From contig NZ_CP091716.1 in the NCBI RefSeq assembly GCF_022009635.1, forward strand, positions 2,495,001-2,559,000: DNA of 64,000 nt, read 5' to 3'. Both the position numbers and the translations under genes were made by a program. Within the stretch, counting starts at the first letter, position 1. The number at the start of each line of letters is the position of its first letter. The DNA comes from Variovorax paradoxus. GTDB taxonomy: Bacteria; Pseudomonadota; Gammaproteobacteria; Burkholderiales; Burkholderiaceae_C. The notes under the pieces were generated by a model. The model saw only the letters and a list, made by a program, of their open reading frames with translations, did no database searches and had not been told where the DNA came from. Below, piece by piece: positions 1 through 10,962 of this stretch.

Positions 1-163
1 CGAGCGTGGCGCGCAGCTTCTCGATGTCTTCGGTGGTGGCGAGGTCGCCCGCGATGAGTGCCGCCGGGTCGCCAGGCGACAGGTGGATCAGCAGGAACAC
101 CACCACGGCCACCACCGCCATGACCGGAAGCGTGGAGAGAAAGCGTCGAACGATGTAGCCCAT
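1..163 (-). CDS. ABC transporter permease, DppB/OppB type (partial)
   Basis: Only the first 54 codons are inside the window; the gene continues past the left edge. The N-terminus starts MGYIVRRF, followed by one hydrophobic segment (about residues 10-26) and the sequence HLSPGDPA, which is typical of the first membrane helix and following loop of DppB/OppB peptide permeases. The start is ATG at 163. It lies 30 bp downstream of the peptide-binding protein gene on the same strand, so it is the next gene of a peptide ABC transporter operon. Substrate cannot be fixed from this fragment. Confidence 0.85.
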   Translation of the reverse strand, partial: MGYIVRRFLSTLPVMAVVAVVVFLLIHLSPGDPAALIAGDLATTEDIEKLRATL

Positions 164-193
164 GGAATGACCTGCGTGCGCCGTTGGCCCGGC

Positions 194-1783
194 TTATTTG
201 TCGAGCGCCCAGAACACCGGCATGCCGGCCCAGAGCTTGTCCAGGCCCTTGAGGCTGGAGCGCGCGGCATACGCGGCCGAGTACTGGCCGGCGTTGATGT
301 ACGGCACGGCCTCGTAGGCGCGGGCCTGGAAGGCGTCGAGCAGTTCCTTGCGCTTGGCCGGCACGGTTTCTTTCAGCCAGGCGGTGCGCAGTTCGTCGAG
401 CGGCTTGTCGCAGGGCCAGCCGGGCAGGGTGTTGCCGCAGGCCGCGCCCAGGTAGGCGTTGGCGATGGGCGAGTTGGCGTCGAACTCGCCGGCCACCGTG
501 ACGTACATGTTCCAGCCGCCGGCGTCGCCGGCGTCTCGCTTGGCACGGCGCGCGCCGATGGAAGCCCAGTCCATGGTCTGGGCATCGACGTTCAGGCCGA
601 TGCTCTTCATGGTCTGCGCGGCCATCAGGGCCTCCGCGTTGAGGTAGGGCACGTCGCTGGGCACCATCAGCACCACCTTCTCGCCCTTGTAGCCGGCGTC
701 GGCGAGCATCTTCTTGGCCTTGGCCACGTCGGCCTTGCGGTAGGGCTCGGCGCCGGCCGAGGTGTCGTTGGGGCTGCCGCAGATGAAGTAGGTGGCGCAG
801 TAGGCCATGCGCATGTCCAGCGGGAAGCCCATGCCGGCCATGAAGCGCTCCTGGTTCACTGCCTGCAGCAGCGCCTGGCGCACCTTCGGGTTGTCAAAGG
901 GCGGGTGCAGCTGGTTCATCACCAGGAAGGCCTGGTAGGCGCCGCCGGAGCCGATCTTGACGTTCGAATCGGTGCGCAGCGGCGCGATGTAGTCGGGCGG
1001 CAGCTGCTCGATGAAATCGACCTCGCCGCGCTTGAGCGCCGACACGGCGCTGTTGGCGTCGGGCAGGTAGAGCCACTCCACGCGCTCGAAGTTGCTCTTC
1101 TTGCTGCCCGCCAGGCCGTTCGACGGCTCGCTGCGCGGCACATAGTTGGGGTTGCGCACGAACACCGTCTTGTTGCCCGGCACCCATTCGTCGCGCTTGA
1201 AGATGAAGGGTCCGGAGCCCAGCACTTCGGGCAGCGGCGCGGAAGCGGGCATCTTGGCCAGCCGCTCGGGCAGGATCACCGGCGGAAAGCCCGATGGCTT
1301 GGCCAGCGCGTCGAGCACCATGCCGAAGGGCTCGTTCAGCGTGAGCGTGAGGGTGCGCGCGTCGGTGGCCTTCCATTCGGCGCCCACCGCCGTCATGGCG
1401 CGGCCCAGGCTGTCGCGCGCGGCCCAGCGCTGCAGCGAGGCCACGGCGTCGGCCGCGGTCACGGCGCTGCCGTCGGAGAACTTCAGGTTCGGGCGCAGCG
1501 TGAAGGTCCACTGCTTGCCGTCCTTCGAGGTGGTGTACTTCTCGACCATCTGCGGCTGCGGCTTGCCGCTTGAGTCCTGCGCGAACAGGGTGTCGTAGAC
1601 CATGTAGCCGAAGTTGCGCGAGATGTAGGCCGTGGTGAAGGTCGGGTCGAGGATCTTCAGGTCGGCGTGCGCCACCACCTTCAGCGTCTTGGGCGGCGTC
1701 TGGGCGAGTGCGGGAAGGCTCGCGGCGAAGGCGCCGGAAAGCGCCAGGGCGGCGAAGGCGGCAAGCGTGCGTCGTTGCATCAT
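194..1783 (-). CDS. ABC transporter substrate-binding protein, peptide/DppA family (SBP_bac_5)
   Basis: A 529-residue periplasmic binding protein. An N-terminal signal peptide (residues 1-27, ending ALA|QTPPK) is followed by KTLKVVAHADLKILDPTFTT, the usual opening of the SBP_bac_5 family, and by the conserved core with a GSGPF motif. Such proteins deliver di- and oligopeptides, or sometimes opines and glutathione, to a DppBC-type permease. ATG at 1783 was chosen because GGAG lies 5 bases upstream on the minus strand; a second ATG follows immediately at 1780. An in-frame extension upstream would overlap the M81 gene and would put residues ahead of the signal peptide, so it was rejected. Cotranscribed with the permease downstream. 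Confidence 0.88.
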   Translation of the reverse strand: MMQRRTLAAFAALALSGAFAASLPALAQTPPKTLKVVAHADLKILDPTFTTAYISRNFGYMVYDTLFAQDSSGKPQPQMVEKYTTSKDGKQWTFTLRPNLKFSDGSAVTAADAVASLQRWAARDSLGRAMTAVGAEWKATDARTLTLTLNEPFGMVLDALAKPSGFPPVILPERLAKMPASAPLPEVLGSGPFIFKRDEWVPGNKTVFVRNPNYVPRSEPSNGLAGSKKSNFERVEWLYLPDANSAVSALKRGEVDFIEQLPPDYIAPLRTDSNVKIGSGGAYQAFLVMNQLHPPFDNPKVRQALLQAVNQERFMAGMGFPLDMRMAYCATYFICGSPNDTSAGAEPYRKADVAKAKKMLADAGYKGEKVVLMVPSDVPYLNAEALMAAQTMKSIGLNVDAQTMDWASIGARRAKRDAGDAGGWNMYVTVAGEFDANSPIANAYLGAACGNTLPGWPCDKPLDELRTAWLKETVPAKRKELLDAFQARAYEAVPYINAGQYSAAYAARSSLKGLDKLWAGMPVFWALDK

Positions 1784-1833
1784 CGGATCTCCGATCGTGG
1801 GCGAAAGAAACAGGAAAGTCGGGAAAAGGGAAC

Positions 1834-3288
1834 TCAGGCGGCCACTGCCTCGAGCGGCCACTTCGGCCGGCGCACCTTGCGATAGGGCAGGGTGTTGAGG
1901 TCCAGCGTCACGGCGCCCGGCGCGCCGGCGTAGATCACGTGCTTCGCAACCTTGGAATACGAGGCGTAGAAGTGCTGCGAAGACTTGACGACCACGATCT
2001 TCTTGCTGGCCAGGTCACAGCCCAGCTGCGTGAACAGGTCGGTGCCCATGGCCTGGTTGCGCCGGGTGATGAGCACGATGTCGATGCCACCGGCCTCGAC
2101 GAGCGCGCAGTCGCCCATGGGCGTGGGCGTGTCCGACAGGCCGGTCATCACCAGGTCGTGCTTCAGCGCCTTCACGGTGCATTCGAGGTCGAGCGGGTCG
2201 CCCGACAGCGGGCTGATCTTGCCGCCGATGCGCATCCGCAGCTTGGCGCCCACGCCCGCGTCGAAGGCGATGCGCACCGCGATCGGGTCCCACATCGGGC
2301 CCAGCGCCGCGTTGCCGATGCCGCGCTCGAGCATGCGGGCCAGGATGAAGGTGGAGTCGCTCGCCGCGCCGCCGCCGGGGTTGTCGGCGCCATCGGCCAG
2401 CACCACCGGGCCGCCGCCGAAGGCCAGCGCTTCGTCGAGCGAGGCATCGATGCTCGGGTAGTTCACGGTGAGGCCGTCGCGCATGGCGATGACTTCGTCG
2501 GCCAGCTGGCGCGCCAGCGCGTCGGCCTTGGCCTGGTCGCCGTCGGTGTAGACCAGCACCTTGGTGCCCATTTCGGGCACGTCGCCCCAGGAGAAGCCGT
2601 GCGTGAGCGAGACCGACAGCACGCCGTCCTTGCCCTCGAGCGACTGCATGCGCTCGACGAAGCCGCGCGCCGGCTCGCGCGAGGTGTGCACGGTGACGAT
2701 GATGTCGCAGTCGACCATCGCGTGCACCGGCTTGACCTTGCCCTCGACCGCCGCCGCGCAGATGTCGACCAGCTCCAGCCCGCGCTCGAGGATGTCGGTG
2801 TGCGGGTATTCCTTGAACGAGACCATCACGTCGGCGTTGGCGACCATCGCGGGCGTGAGGTGGTTGTGCGGGTCGAGCTCCGCGCCGATCACGACGTCGG
2901 GGCCGACGATCTGCCGCACGCGCTCCAGCATGTCGCCTTCGCAGTCGTCGTAGCCGTCGGCCACCATCGCGCCGTGCAGGCCGAGCAGCACCATGTCGAC
3001 CGGCAGCGCGGCGCGCAGGTCGTTCAGCATTTCGTCGCGCAGCGTTTCGTAGGCATGGCGCGTGGTGATGCCGCTGGGCTGCGCGCCCGCCACCATGCCT
3101 TCGAGCAGCGTCCAGCCCTTTTCCTTGCCGCGGATGCGCGCCGCCCACAGCGGGCCCGAGTAGATGGTCAGCGCATCGGGATGCTGGCCGGCGGGGAAGT
3201 AGCCGCGGTCCTTGAAGGACGCAAGGCCGGTCGGCATCGGGGCGAAGGTGTTGGTTTCGGTGGCGAGGGAAGCACTGAAGACACGCAT
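1834..3288 (-). CDS. M81 family metallopeptidase (MlrC / microcystinase C type)
   Basis: 484 residues beginning MRVFSASLATETNTFAP, the characteristic start of M81 proteins. Family zinc ligands are visible as D139 and H141 in ELDPHNH and H163 in EYPHTD. MlrC, the founding member, hydrolyses linear microcystin and the Adda-containing tetrapeptide; most bacterial homologues have no known substrate. It is cytosolic (no signal peptide). It lies between a peptide-binding protein gene (50 bp downstream) and a D-amino acid dehydrogenase gene (43 bp upstream), all on the same strand, which suggests cleavage of an imported modified or D-residue-containing peptide. The family is clear; the substrate is inference. 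Confidence 0.85.
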   Translation of the reverse strand: MRVFSASLATETNTFAPMPTGLASFKDRGYFPAGQHPDALTIYSGPLWAARIRGKEKGWTLLEGMVAGAQPSGITTRHAYETLRDEMLNDLRAALPVDMVLLGLHGAMVADGYDDCEGDMLERVRQIVGPDVVIGAELDPHNHLTPAMVANADVMVSFKEYPHTDILERGLELVDICAAAVEGKVKPVHAMVDCDIIVTVHTSREPARGFVERMQSLEGKDGVLSVSLTHGFSWGDVPEMGTKVLVYTDGDQAKADALARQLADEVIAMRDGLTVNYPSIDASLDEALAFGGGPVVLADGADNPGGGAASDSTFILARMLERGIGNAALGPMWDPIAVRIAFDAGVGAKLRMRIGGKISPLSGDPLDLECTVKALKHDLVMTGLSDTPTPMGDCALVEAGGIDIVLITRRNQAMGTDLFTQLGCDLASKKIVVVKSSQHFYASYSKVAKHVIYAGAPGAVTLDLNTLPYRKVRRPKWPLEAVAA

Positions 3289-3331
3289 GGATGGTCTCTC
3301 GTGGTTGTGGGTTGTTATTGAGTCGTTCTTG

Positions 3332-5418
<2,087 letters not shown>

Positions 5419-5515
5419 GAGCCGCGACGTGGCGGCGGGTGTCGCCGATTTGCTGGCCGCCGGCGACGCGGCCGATATGCTGTGCGCCGCCCCTCAACCA
5501 GAGTCGACAACACAC

Positions 5516-6784
5516 ATGACCAAGCACTCTTCTTTCTTTGCCCTCCGCTCCATCGCCGCGGCCTGCGGCCTTGCATTCGGCGCCATGGTTGCCGCGCACG
5601 CCGCTCCGGACGCCAGGCTGCTTGCCGCCGCCGAGAAGGCGCAGCCGGCCGTGATCGACAACCTCAAGGAAATGGTGCTGATCGAATCGGGCAGCCTCAA
5701 CGTCGACGGCCTGCTCAAGATGGCCGACGTGGTGGAAGGGCGCCTGAAGGCAGCCGGCTTCAAGACCGAGCGCCGCAAGGCCACGGCCGGCGCGGGCGCC
5801 GACATCGTGATCGCCACGCTCAAGGGCACCGGCAAGCGCAAGATCATGCTGCAGGGCCACATGGACACGGTGTACCCGGCCGGCATCCTGAACGGCCAGC
5901 CGTACAAGGTCGACGGCAATCGCATCTACGGCCCCGGCATCGCCGACGACAAGGGCGGCCTGGCCGTCATCATGGCCTCCCTGAAGATCCTGGCCGACGC
6001 CGGCTGGCGCGACTACGACACGCTCACCGTGGTGATGAACCCCGACGAGGAAGTGGGCTCGGTGGGCTCCGGCGAACTGATCGCGACCCTGGCCGACCAG
6101 CACGACACCGTGCTGTCGTTCGAGCCGACGGCGGCCAAGTCGGTGGCCAAGGGCGAATCGCTGCTGCTGGGCGCTGCCGGCATCGCCACCGCCACGCTCG
6201 AGGTGAAGGGCCGCGCCGCCCATGCCGGCGCCGCGCCGGAGCTGGGCCGCAATGCGCTGTACGAACTGTCGTACCAGATGCTGCAGACGAAGGACGTCGC
6301 CAAGGACATTCCGGGCGTGACGCTCAACTGGACCGTGGCGCGCGCCACCGGCCCGCTCAACCAGATCACCGAGAAGGCACAGGCTCAGGGCGACATCCGC
6401 ATCACGCAACCGGGCGCCGAGAAGAAGCTCAACGAAGCGCTGCAGGCGAAGATCGCGACCGGTAAGCTGATTCCCGACACCGAGACCACGGTGAAGGTCG
6501 AAGTGGGCCGCCCGGCCTTCATCGCGGGCGAGAAGGGCCGCGCACTGGCCGAGAAGGCGCAGGCGATCTACAAGGAACTCGACCGCGACCTGGCGCTCAC
6601 GCCCATGACCGGCGGCGGCACCGACGCGGGCTATGCGGGCCGCTCGGGCAAGGCCGCGGTGGTCGAGAGCTTCGGCCTCGCGGGCTTCGGCTACCACGCA
6701 CGCGACGAGTACATCGAAGTCGATTCGATCGTGCCGCGCATCTACCTCGTCACGCGGCTGCTGACCGAGATCGGCAAGAACTGA
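5516..6784 (+). CDS. Secreted M20 family metallopeptidase, glutamate carboxypeptidase (CPG2) type
   Basis: 422 residues with a signal peptide (1-30, ending AHA|APDAR), so probably periplasmic. The dinuclear zinc motifs are visible: GHMDTV with H115 and D117, GIADDKGG around D144, MNPDEEVGS with catalytic E178 and E179, and the late GGGTDAG and GFGYHARDEYI segments. CPG2-type enzymes remove C-terminal glutamate or similar residues from folates and peptides. ATG at 5516 was chosen because the signal peptide starts there. It follows the XRE regulator by 97 bp on the same strand, and may belong to the same peptide/D-amino acid programme. Substrate unproven. Confidence 0.85.
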   Translation: MTKHSSFFALRSIAAACGLAFGAMVAAHAAPDARLLAAAEKAQPAVIDNLKEMVLIESGSLNVDGLLKMADVVEGRLKAAGFKTERRKATAGAGADIVIATLKGTGKRKIMLQGHMDTVYPAGILNGQPYKVDGNRIYGPGIADDKGGLAVIMASLKILADAGWRDYDTLTVVMNPDEEVGSVGSGELIATLADQHDTVLSFEPTAAKSVAKGESLLLGAAGIATATLEVKGRAAHAGAAPELGRNALYELSYQMLQTKDVAKDIPGVTLNWTVARATGPLNQITEKAQAQGDIRITQPGAEKKLNEALQAKIATGKLIPDTETTVKVEVGRPAFIAGEKGRALAEKAQAIYKELDRDLALTPMTGGGTDAGYAGRSGKAAVVESFGLAGFGYHARDEYIEVDSIVPRIYLVTRLLTEIGKN

Positions 6785-6793
6785 CCGACCGCC

Positions 6794-6833
6794 GCTGAAA
6801 AAAAGAGCCGGTTTGCGCTAGCAGCCGGCTCTT
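6794..6833 (-). terminator. Rho-independent terminator of the DUF3300 gene
   Basis: Nine-base-pair stem AAGAGCCGG / CCGGCTCTT (6803-6811 and 6825-6833) with a 13-base loop. On the minus strand the stem is followed by a run of T residues (6802 downward), just after the stop codon at 6840. It sits in the 55-bp convergent gap after the M20 peptidase and may also block plus-strand readthrough, although no T run follows on that side. Confidence 0.75.
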
Positions 6834-6839
6834 CGTTCG

Positions 6840-8888
6840 TCAGGGATGTTGTGGCGGTTGCCCCGGTTCGCCGGGGCGGGGCGGGCGATGTGCCGCCGCC
6901 GCTGCCGCCGCGGCCACGCGCTGTTGCTGCTGCTGGGCCTGTTGCTGGGCACGCTGCTGAGCCTGCTCTTGCTGCATGCGCTGCTGTTGCTGCTGCGCCT
7001 GCTGTTGTTGGCGTTGCTGCTGCATCTGCATCGCCTGTTGCTGTTGTTGCTGGCGAGCCTGGTTCTGCGCCTGTTGCTGTTGCATTTGCTGTTCGCGCTG
7101 GTGCTGCATTTGTTGCTGCTGCTGTTGCACCTGGGCCTGCTGCTGCGCACGCGCTTGCTGCTGAGCCTGCTGTTGCTGCTCCATCTGCTGGCGCCTTGAC
7201 TGTTCCTGCTGCGCCTGTTGTTGCTGGCGAGCCTGGTTCTGCGCCTGTTGCTGCTGCAGCTGTTGTTCGCGCTGGTGCTGCATTTGTTGCTGCTGCTGTT
7301 GCGCCTGGGCCTGCTGCTGTGCACGCGCTTGCTGCTGAGCCTGCTGTTGATGCTCCATCTGCTGGCGTCTTGACTGTTCCTGCTGCGCCTGTTGTTGCTG
7401 GCGCTGCTGCTCCTGCTGAGCGCCCGGCGCCTGGCCCGCGAGGCGTGCCGGCTGGTGTTGTTGCTGAGCCTGCTGCTGCGCTTGTTGTTGCCGGCGCAAC
7501 TGCTCCTGCTGTTGCTGCTGCTGGAGTTGTGCCTGCTGCACCTGCTGCCGTTGTTGTTGCTGCAGTTGTTGAGCGTGCAGCTGCTGTGCCTGTTGCACCT
7601 GCTGTTGCTGGGCCTGCGCTTGCTGTTGCGCACGCTGCTGTCCCTGTTGCTGCATCTGCTGCTGGCGCAACAGGGCTTCCTGTTGGCGGGCCTGCTGTTG
7701 TTGCTGCTGCTGGGCCAGCGCGGCTTGCTGCTGCATCTGCTGTTGCTGCTGCGGTGCAAAGCCCGGGGCGGCAGCGAAGTTGGGTGCGGCGGCGCCCGCC
7801 GGCAGCCCGCGCGGTGCGCCGTTATTGTTGTTGTAGACGTTGCGCACGTTGTTCACGTTGTTGACCACCGTGGTCGAGCGCGAGATGTAGGTGTTGTTGT
7901 TGTAGACCACGGCAGGGCGATAGGCCGGTGGCGGCGGTGCCCCGTTGTCGCGGCCGCGCCAGCCCGGTGCGCCCCAATTCATGTTCCATGAATGCCAGCC
8001 CCAGTCGTGACGCTCCAGGGCTGCGCCCACCACGATGCCGGCACCGAATGCGAGCGCGCCGGCCGCGATCACCTGGCCCTGGCTGTAGCCCGGCGCCACC
8101 TCGACCGCCGGTGCGTAGGCATAGCCTGGGTACACCGGCTGGGGCGTGCCGTAGATCACCTGCGGGTCATACGCGGGCACGTACACCACGTCGGGCTGCA
8201 CGGGCTCGATGGTGATGTACTGCGGCGGCGCCTCGATCACCGGTGTACCGCTGTAGTACACCGCCTGCGAATCCGGCGCGGGTGCGTAGTTCTGCGGCGG
8301 CGTTGTCGCGGCGGTGGCCACGCGCAGCTTGTCGTTGTTCTTGAGGCGGCCGGCCTTGGCCGCGCGCTGCCGCATGACCTGGATGGCGTTCATCACGTCG
8401 GTCGGGTCGTTGTAGTAGGCCTTGCCCAGCGATTCGGTCCACGGAATGTTCGCGGCCATCTGGTCGACCACGCTGCGGAAGGCGGTGAGCGATTTCACGC
8501 TCGGGTCCCAGGGCTGCTGGTTGGCCGCATCGGCCAGCGGGCCGGCCTTGAGTGAACGGTTCTGCGCAAGCCAGTCGTGCGCGGCGGTGATCTGCTCGGG
8601 GTAGGTGGCGCCGGCCAGGACCTGCGCCACCAGCTTGTCCGGATAGAGCGCGATGGGCGCGACCATTTCATAGAGCTGGTCGGCCGAGGGTGGCGTGTAG
8701 GCCACCGGCACCGTGGTGGGTGCGTTGTTCTGCGGAACCGAGGGAGCGGGAATCGACGAGGCGGCCGGGTCGACCGCGGCGGCTGGCGTGCCGGGCGTCT
8801 TGTTGTCGCAGCCGGCCAGGGCGATGGCCCCGATGCACAGCGAAATCGTCAGGAGCCGCGGGACCGTTGGGCGATGGTTTCTTGTCAT
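6840..8888 (-). CDS. DUF3300 lipoprotein with long glutamine-rich C-terminal tail
   Basis: 682 residues. The N-terminus is a lipoprotein signal (LCIGAIALAGC, lipid-modified Cys near residue 27). Residues about 70-240 match DUF3300, recognisable by QLYEMVAPIALYPDKLVAQV followed by ATYPEQI. A hydrophobic glycine/alanine stretch (about 265-300) and an Asn-rich segment come next. From about residue 370 to 655 the protein is dominated by Gln with Ala, Arg and Met. DUF3300 (YacH in E. coli) has no established function. ATG at 8888 was chosen for the AAGGA Shine-Dalgarno and for the lipobox at normal distance. The tail could form an extended or coiled structure in the periplasm; this is inference. 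Monocistronic, with its own terminator. Confidence 0.85.
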   Translation of the reverse strand: MTRNHRPTVPRLLTISLCIGAIALAGCDNKTPGTPAAAVDPAASSIPAPSVPQNNAPTTVPVAYTPPSADQLYEMVAPIALYPDKLVAQVLAGATYPEQITAAHDWLAQNRSLKAGPLADAANQQPWDPSVKSLTAFRSVVDQMAANIPWTESLGKAYYNDPTDVMNAIQVMRQRAAKAGRLKNNDKLRVATAATTPPQNYAPAPDSQAVYYSGTPVIEAPPQYITIEPVQPDVVYVPAYDPQVIYGTPQPVYPGYAYAPAVEVAPGYSQGQVIAAGALAFGAGIVVGAALERHDWGWHSWNMNWGAPGWRGRDNGAPPPPAYRPAVVYNNNTYISRSTTVVNNVNNVRNVYNNNNGAPRGLPAGAAAPNFAAAPGFAPQQQQQMQQQAALAQQQQQQQARQQEALLRQQQMQQQGQQRAQQQAQAQQQQVQQAQQLHAQQLQQQQRQQVQQAQLQQQQQQEQLRRQQQAQQQAQQQHQPARLAGQAPGAQQEQQRQQQQAQQEQSRRQQMEHQQQAQQQARAQQQAQAQQQQQQMQHQREQQLQQQQAQNQARQQQQAQQEQSRRQQMEQQQQAQQQARAQQQAQVQQQQQQMQHQREQQMQQQQAQNQARQQQQQQAMQMQQQRQQQQAQQQQQRMQQEQAQQRAQQQAQQQQQRVAAAAAAAAHRPPRPGEPGQPPQHP
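6950..7745 (-). repeat. CAG/CAA-rich coding repeat with an internal 174-bp tandem duplication
   Basis: On the coding strand this stretch is nearly all CAG, CAA, GCG/GCC and CGC codons. Within it, two neighbouring copies of a 174-bp unit can be aligned: the landmark tggcgagcct is at 7051 and 7225, and cttgac is at 7195 and 7369, both exactly 174 bp apart. The copies differ at only a few bases and keep the frame (58 residues each). The unit encodes a block containing EQSRRQQM and MQHQREQQ. Recent duplication by slippage or unequal crossover is the simplest explanation. Confidence 0.85.
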
Positions 8889-9055
8889 CTGGAGTTCCTT
8901 GTAGCGCCGGCGTCGTGCCCGGAACTCTTTCAACGGCGCGCGGCAACAGGCGATGACAAAGCCTGCGCCTCGGATGCAACGGTCTGTGTCGGCGGCGCGC
9001 CGTCAACCCTGTCGGCGCGGGACCACAGGCCGCCGCTGTCGGCCCAAAGGCCTAC

Positions 9056-9703
9056 TTACTTGGCGCCGCCGGTGTACTTGGTCACGCTGGTCGCGCTGAC
9101 GTGGTAGCCGCTCACGCCCATCATGGAATCGTTGCGAAGCGTCTGCAGCTTGCCGGAGACCCACACGGTGTCCATGGCGCGGAACTTGGCGCCCTTTTGC
9201 GGCACCACGTGCAGGATCTGGTTGGCCGGCGGCGGCGGCGTATGGATGCAGGCGCCGAAGTAGGGCACCAGCAGGAACTCGGTGACCTCGCCCTTGGCTT
9301 CCTCGAGCGGCACGATGAAGCCGGGGATCTTCACTTCCACGCCGTTCATCGCGGGGTTGGTCGGCGCGTTGTTCGACACTTCCTGCATCTTCATGAGCAG
9401 CTCGTTGGCGCGCGGGTCGCCGTCGTCGAGCGCGCTCAGGTCCATGCCCTTGAACTCCTTGGCCGGGTCCCAGTCTTTCGGCACGAGTTCTTCCCAGGTG
9501 ATCTGGCGCGGCTGGCCCGGCGCGGCCTTGGCGGCCGCGGAGCTTGCCGCCGCCTTGCCGCCCAGCGGGTTGCTGGCCGTGGTGTCCTTGGGCGCGGGGT
9601 CGGCGGCCCAGGCGGCGGCCACGAGGCCGGCGCCGGCGAGCAGCACTGAAAGCTGCATGAAAGGTCGGGCCATGGTTGTCTTCTTTGCGATGCGCATGTT
9701 CAT
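9056..9703 (-). CDS. DUF3299 domain-containing exported protein (ZrgE-like)
   Basis: 215 residues with a signal peptide (cleavage about residue 34, AWA|ADPAP). The mature part has the DUF3299 pattern: ITWEELVPKDWDP near the start, then KIPGFIVPLE, FLLVPYFGACIHTPPPPANQ and the C-terminal MGVSGYHVSA. Function is not established; in Vibrio a DUF3299 protein is encoded with a zinc-related ABC system, to my recollection. ATG at 9703 overlaps the permease stop as ATGA, which supports coupling; ATG at 9697 has better spacing from AAGGA and may be the real start. Last gene of the five-gene operon. Confidence 0.8.
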   Translation of the reverse strand: MNMRIAKKTTMARPFMQLSVLLAGAGLVAAAWAADPAPKDTTASNPLGGKAAASSAAAKAAPGQPRQITWEELVPKDWDPAKEFKGMDLSALDDGDPRANELLMKMQEVSNNAPTNPAMNGVEVKIPGFIVPLEEAKGEVTEFLLVPYFGACIHTPPPPANQILHVVPQKGAKFRAMDTVWVSGKLQTLRNDSMMGVSGYHVSATSVTKYTGGAK

Positions 9704-10962
9704 ATCCTTGGGGAAAGGCCGTCGGCCAGCGAGAGGCGGTAGGCGCGGATGCCAGGCAAGAGGCTTGCCAGCCAGCCCGCGACCAGCAGGCTCGCCATCA
9801 GCAGCCATTCGTTCAGTGTAGGTTCGGAAAGGCTCAGTGTCAGCCCGAACTGCGCCTGCAGCCATGGGGAGAGCAGGGCGATGCCCAGCACCGCCATCAC
9901 CACGCCGAAGGCCACGCCCAGCACGGTGACCATCGCGCCTTCGAGTGCGAGCAATGCCAGCACATGGCGCAGGCCCGCGCCAACGGCACGCAGCACGGCG
10001 AGTTCGCGCCGGCGTTCGTTGAGCCCCGCCATCACCACCGACACCAGCCCCGCGAGGCTCACCAGCGCGACCAGCGCCGACATCAGCAGCAGCGCGTTCT
10101 CGCCGATGCCGATCACGCTCCACAGTTCGTCGAGCGCCACGCCGGGCAGGATGGCCATCAGCGGCTCGCCGGTGTAGGTGGAGATCCAGCGCTGCACGCC
10201 GAACACGGCCGCGCGGTTCTTCAGGCCCACCAGCGCGGCCGTCACGTTCTTGGGCGTGAGGTCGAACTTGCGCACCTGCTCGGCCGGAATGTGCACGCCG
10301 GGCATCGGCGCGCCGCCCACCCATTCGAGGTGGATGGCTTCCATGGCCGGCAGGCCGATGTGCACCGTGCGGTCGACCGGCGTGCCGGTGCGCGCGAGCA
10401 CGCCCACCACCGTGAAGGGCTTGTCGGCATGCTCGGCCACGTTGAGCTCGCCGCTGCCGTGCGCGAGCGTGATCTTCTGGCCCACGTGGTAGCCGAGCTT
10501 GTCGGCCACTTCGGCGCCCACCACCGCGTCGAAGAGTTCGCTGAAGGGCTTGCCTTCGCGCATCTTCAGCAGTTGCCGGTCGCCGTAGCGAAAGCGCGTG
10601 AAGTATTCGGGGGAAGTGGCCAGCACCGCGAAGCCGCGGTGCGAGTCGCCCAGCGACAGCGGCACCACCCAGTCGACACCGGGGTGTGCTTCGAGCGCTT
10701 GCACGCTCTTCCACGAGATGTTGTTGGTGGCCGCGCCGATGCGGAACACCGAATACAGCAGCAGCTGCGTGGAGCCGGTGCGCGCGCCCACGATCAGGTC
10801 GGTGCCCGAGACGGACGATGCGAAGTTCTCGCGCAGCTCGGTGCGGATGCGCTCCACGCCCAGCAGCAGGAAGGTCGACAGCGCGATAGAGAACACCGTG
10901 AGCGCGAGCGTGAAGCGGCGGTTCCAGGCACTGCGCCATGCAATCGAGAAAAGAGCCTTCAT
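9700..10962 (-). CDS. ABC transporter permease, FtsX/MacB family
   Basis: 420 residues with the MacB-type layout: one membrane helix near the N-terminus (about 18-38), a large periplasmic domain (about 40-270), then three C-terminal helices in an FtsX domain containing GLNERRRELAVLRAVGA, the usual cytoplasmic coupling segment. Such permeases act as mechanotransmitters rather than classical importers. Start and stop overlap the neighbouring genes by ATGA at both ends. Its partner is the upstream ATPase. Placement with DUF2796 and DUF3299 proteins suggests a role in zinc handling at the envelope. Confidence 0.83.
   Translation of the reverse strand: MKALFSIAWRSAWNRRFTLALTVFSIALSTFLLLGVERIRTELRENFASSVSGTDLIVGARTGSTQLLLYSVFRIGAATNNISWKSVQALEAHPGVDWVVPLSLGDSHRGFAVLATSPEYFTRFRYGDRQLLKMREGKPFSELFDAVVGAEVADKLGYHVGQKITLAHGSGELNVAEHADKPFTVVGVLARTGTPVDRTVHIGLPAMEAIHLEWVGGAPMPGVHIPAEQVRKFDLTPKNVTAALVGLKNRAAVFGVQRWISTYTGEPLMAILPGVALDELWSVIGIGENALLLMSALVALVSLAGLVSVVMAGLNERRRELAVLRAVGAGLRHVLALLALEGAMVTVLGVAFGVVMAVLGIALLSPWLQAQFGLTLSLSEPTLNEWLLMASLLVAGWLASLLPGIRAYRLSLADGLSPRI

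Noticed and set aside
6950..7745. CRISPR-like array
   Set aside because: The repeats are codon-periodic, without unique spacers, and are in-frame coding sequence.
6851..7991. Plus-strand frames rich in Leu, Ala/Val or Cys opposite the Gln-rich tail
   Set aside because: They are the reverse reading of CAG/CAA repeats. The minus-strand frame has a lipobox, Shine-Dalgarno, DUF3300 domain and terminator.
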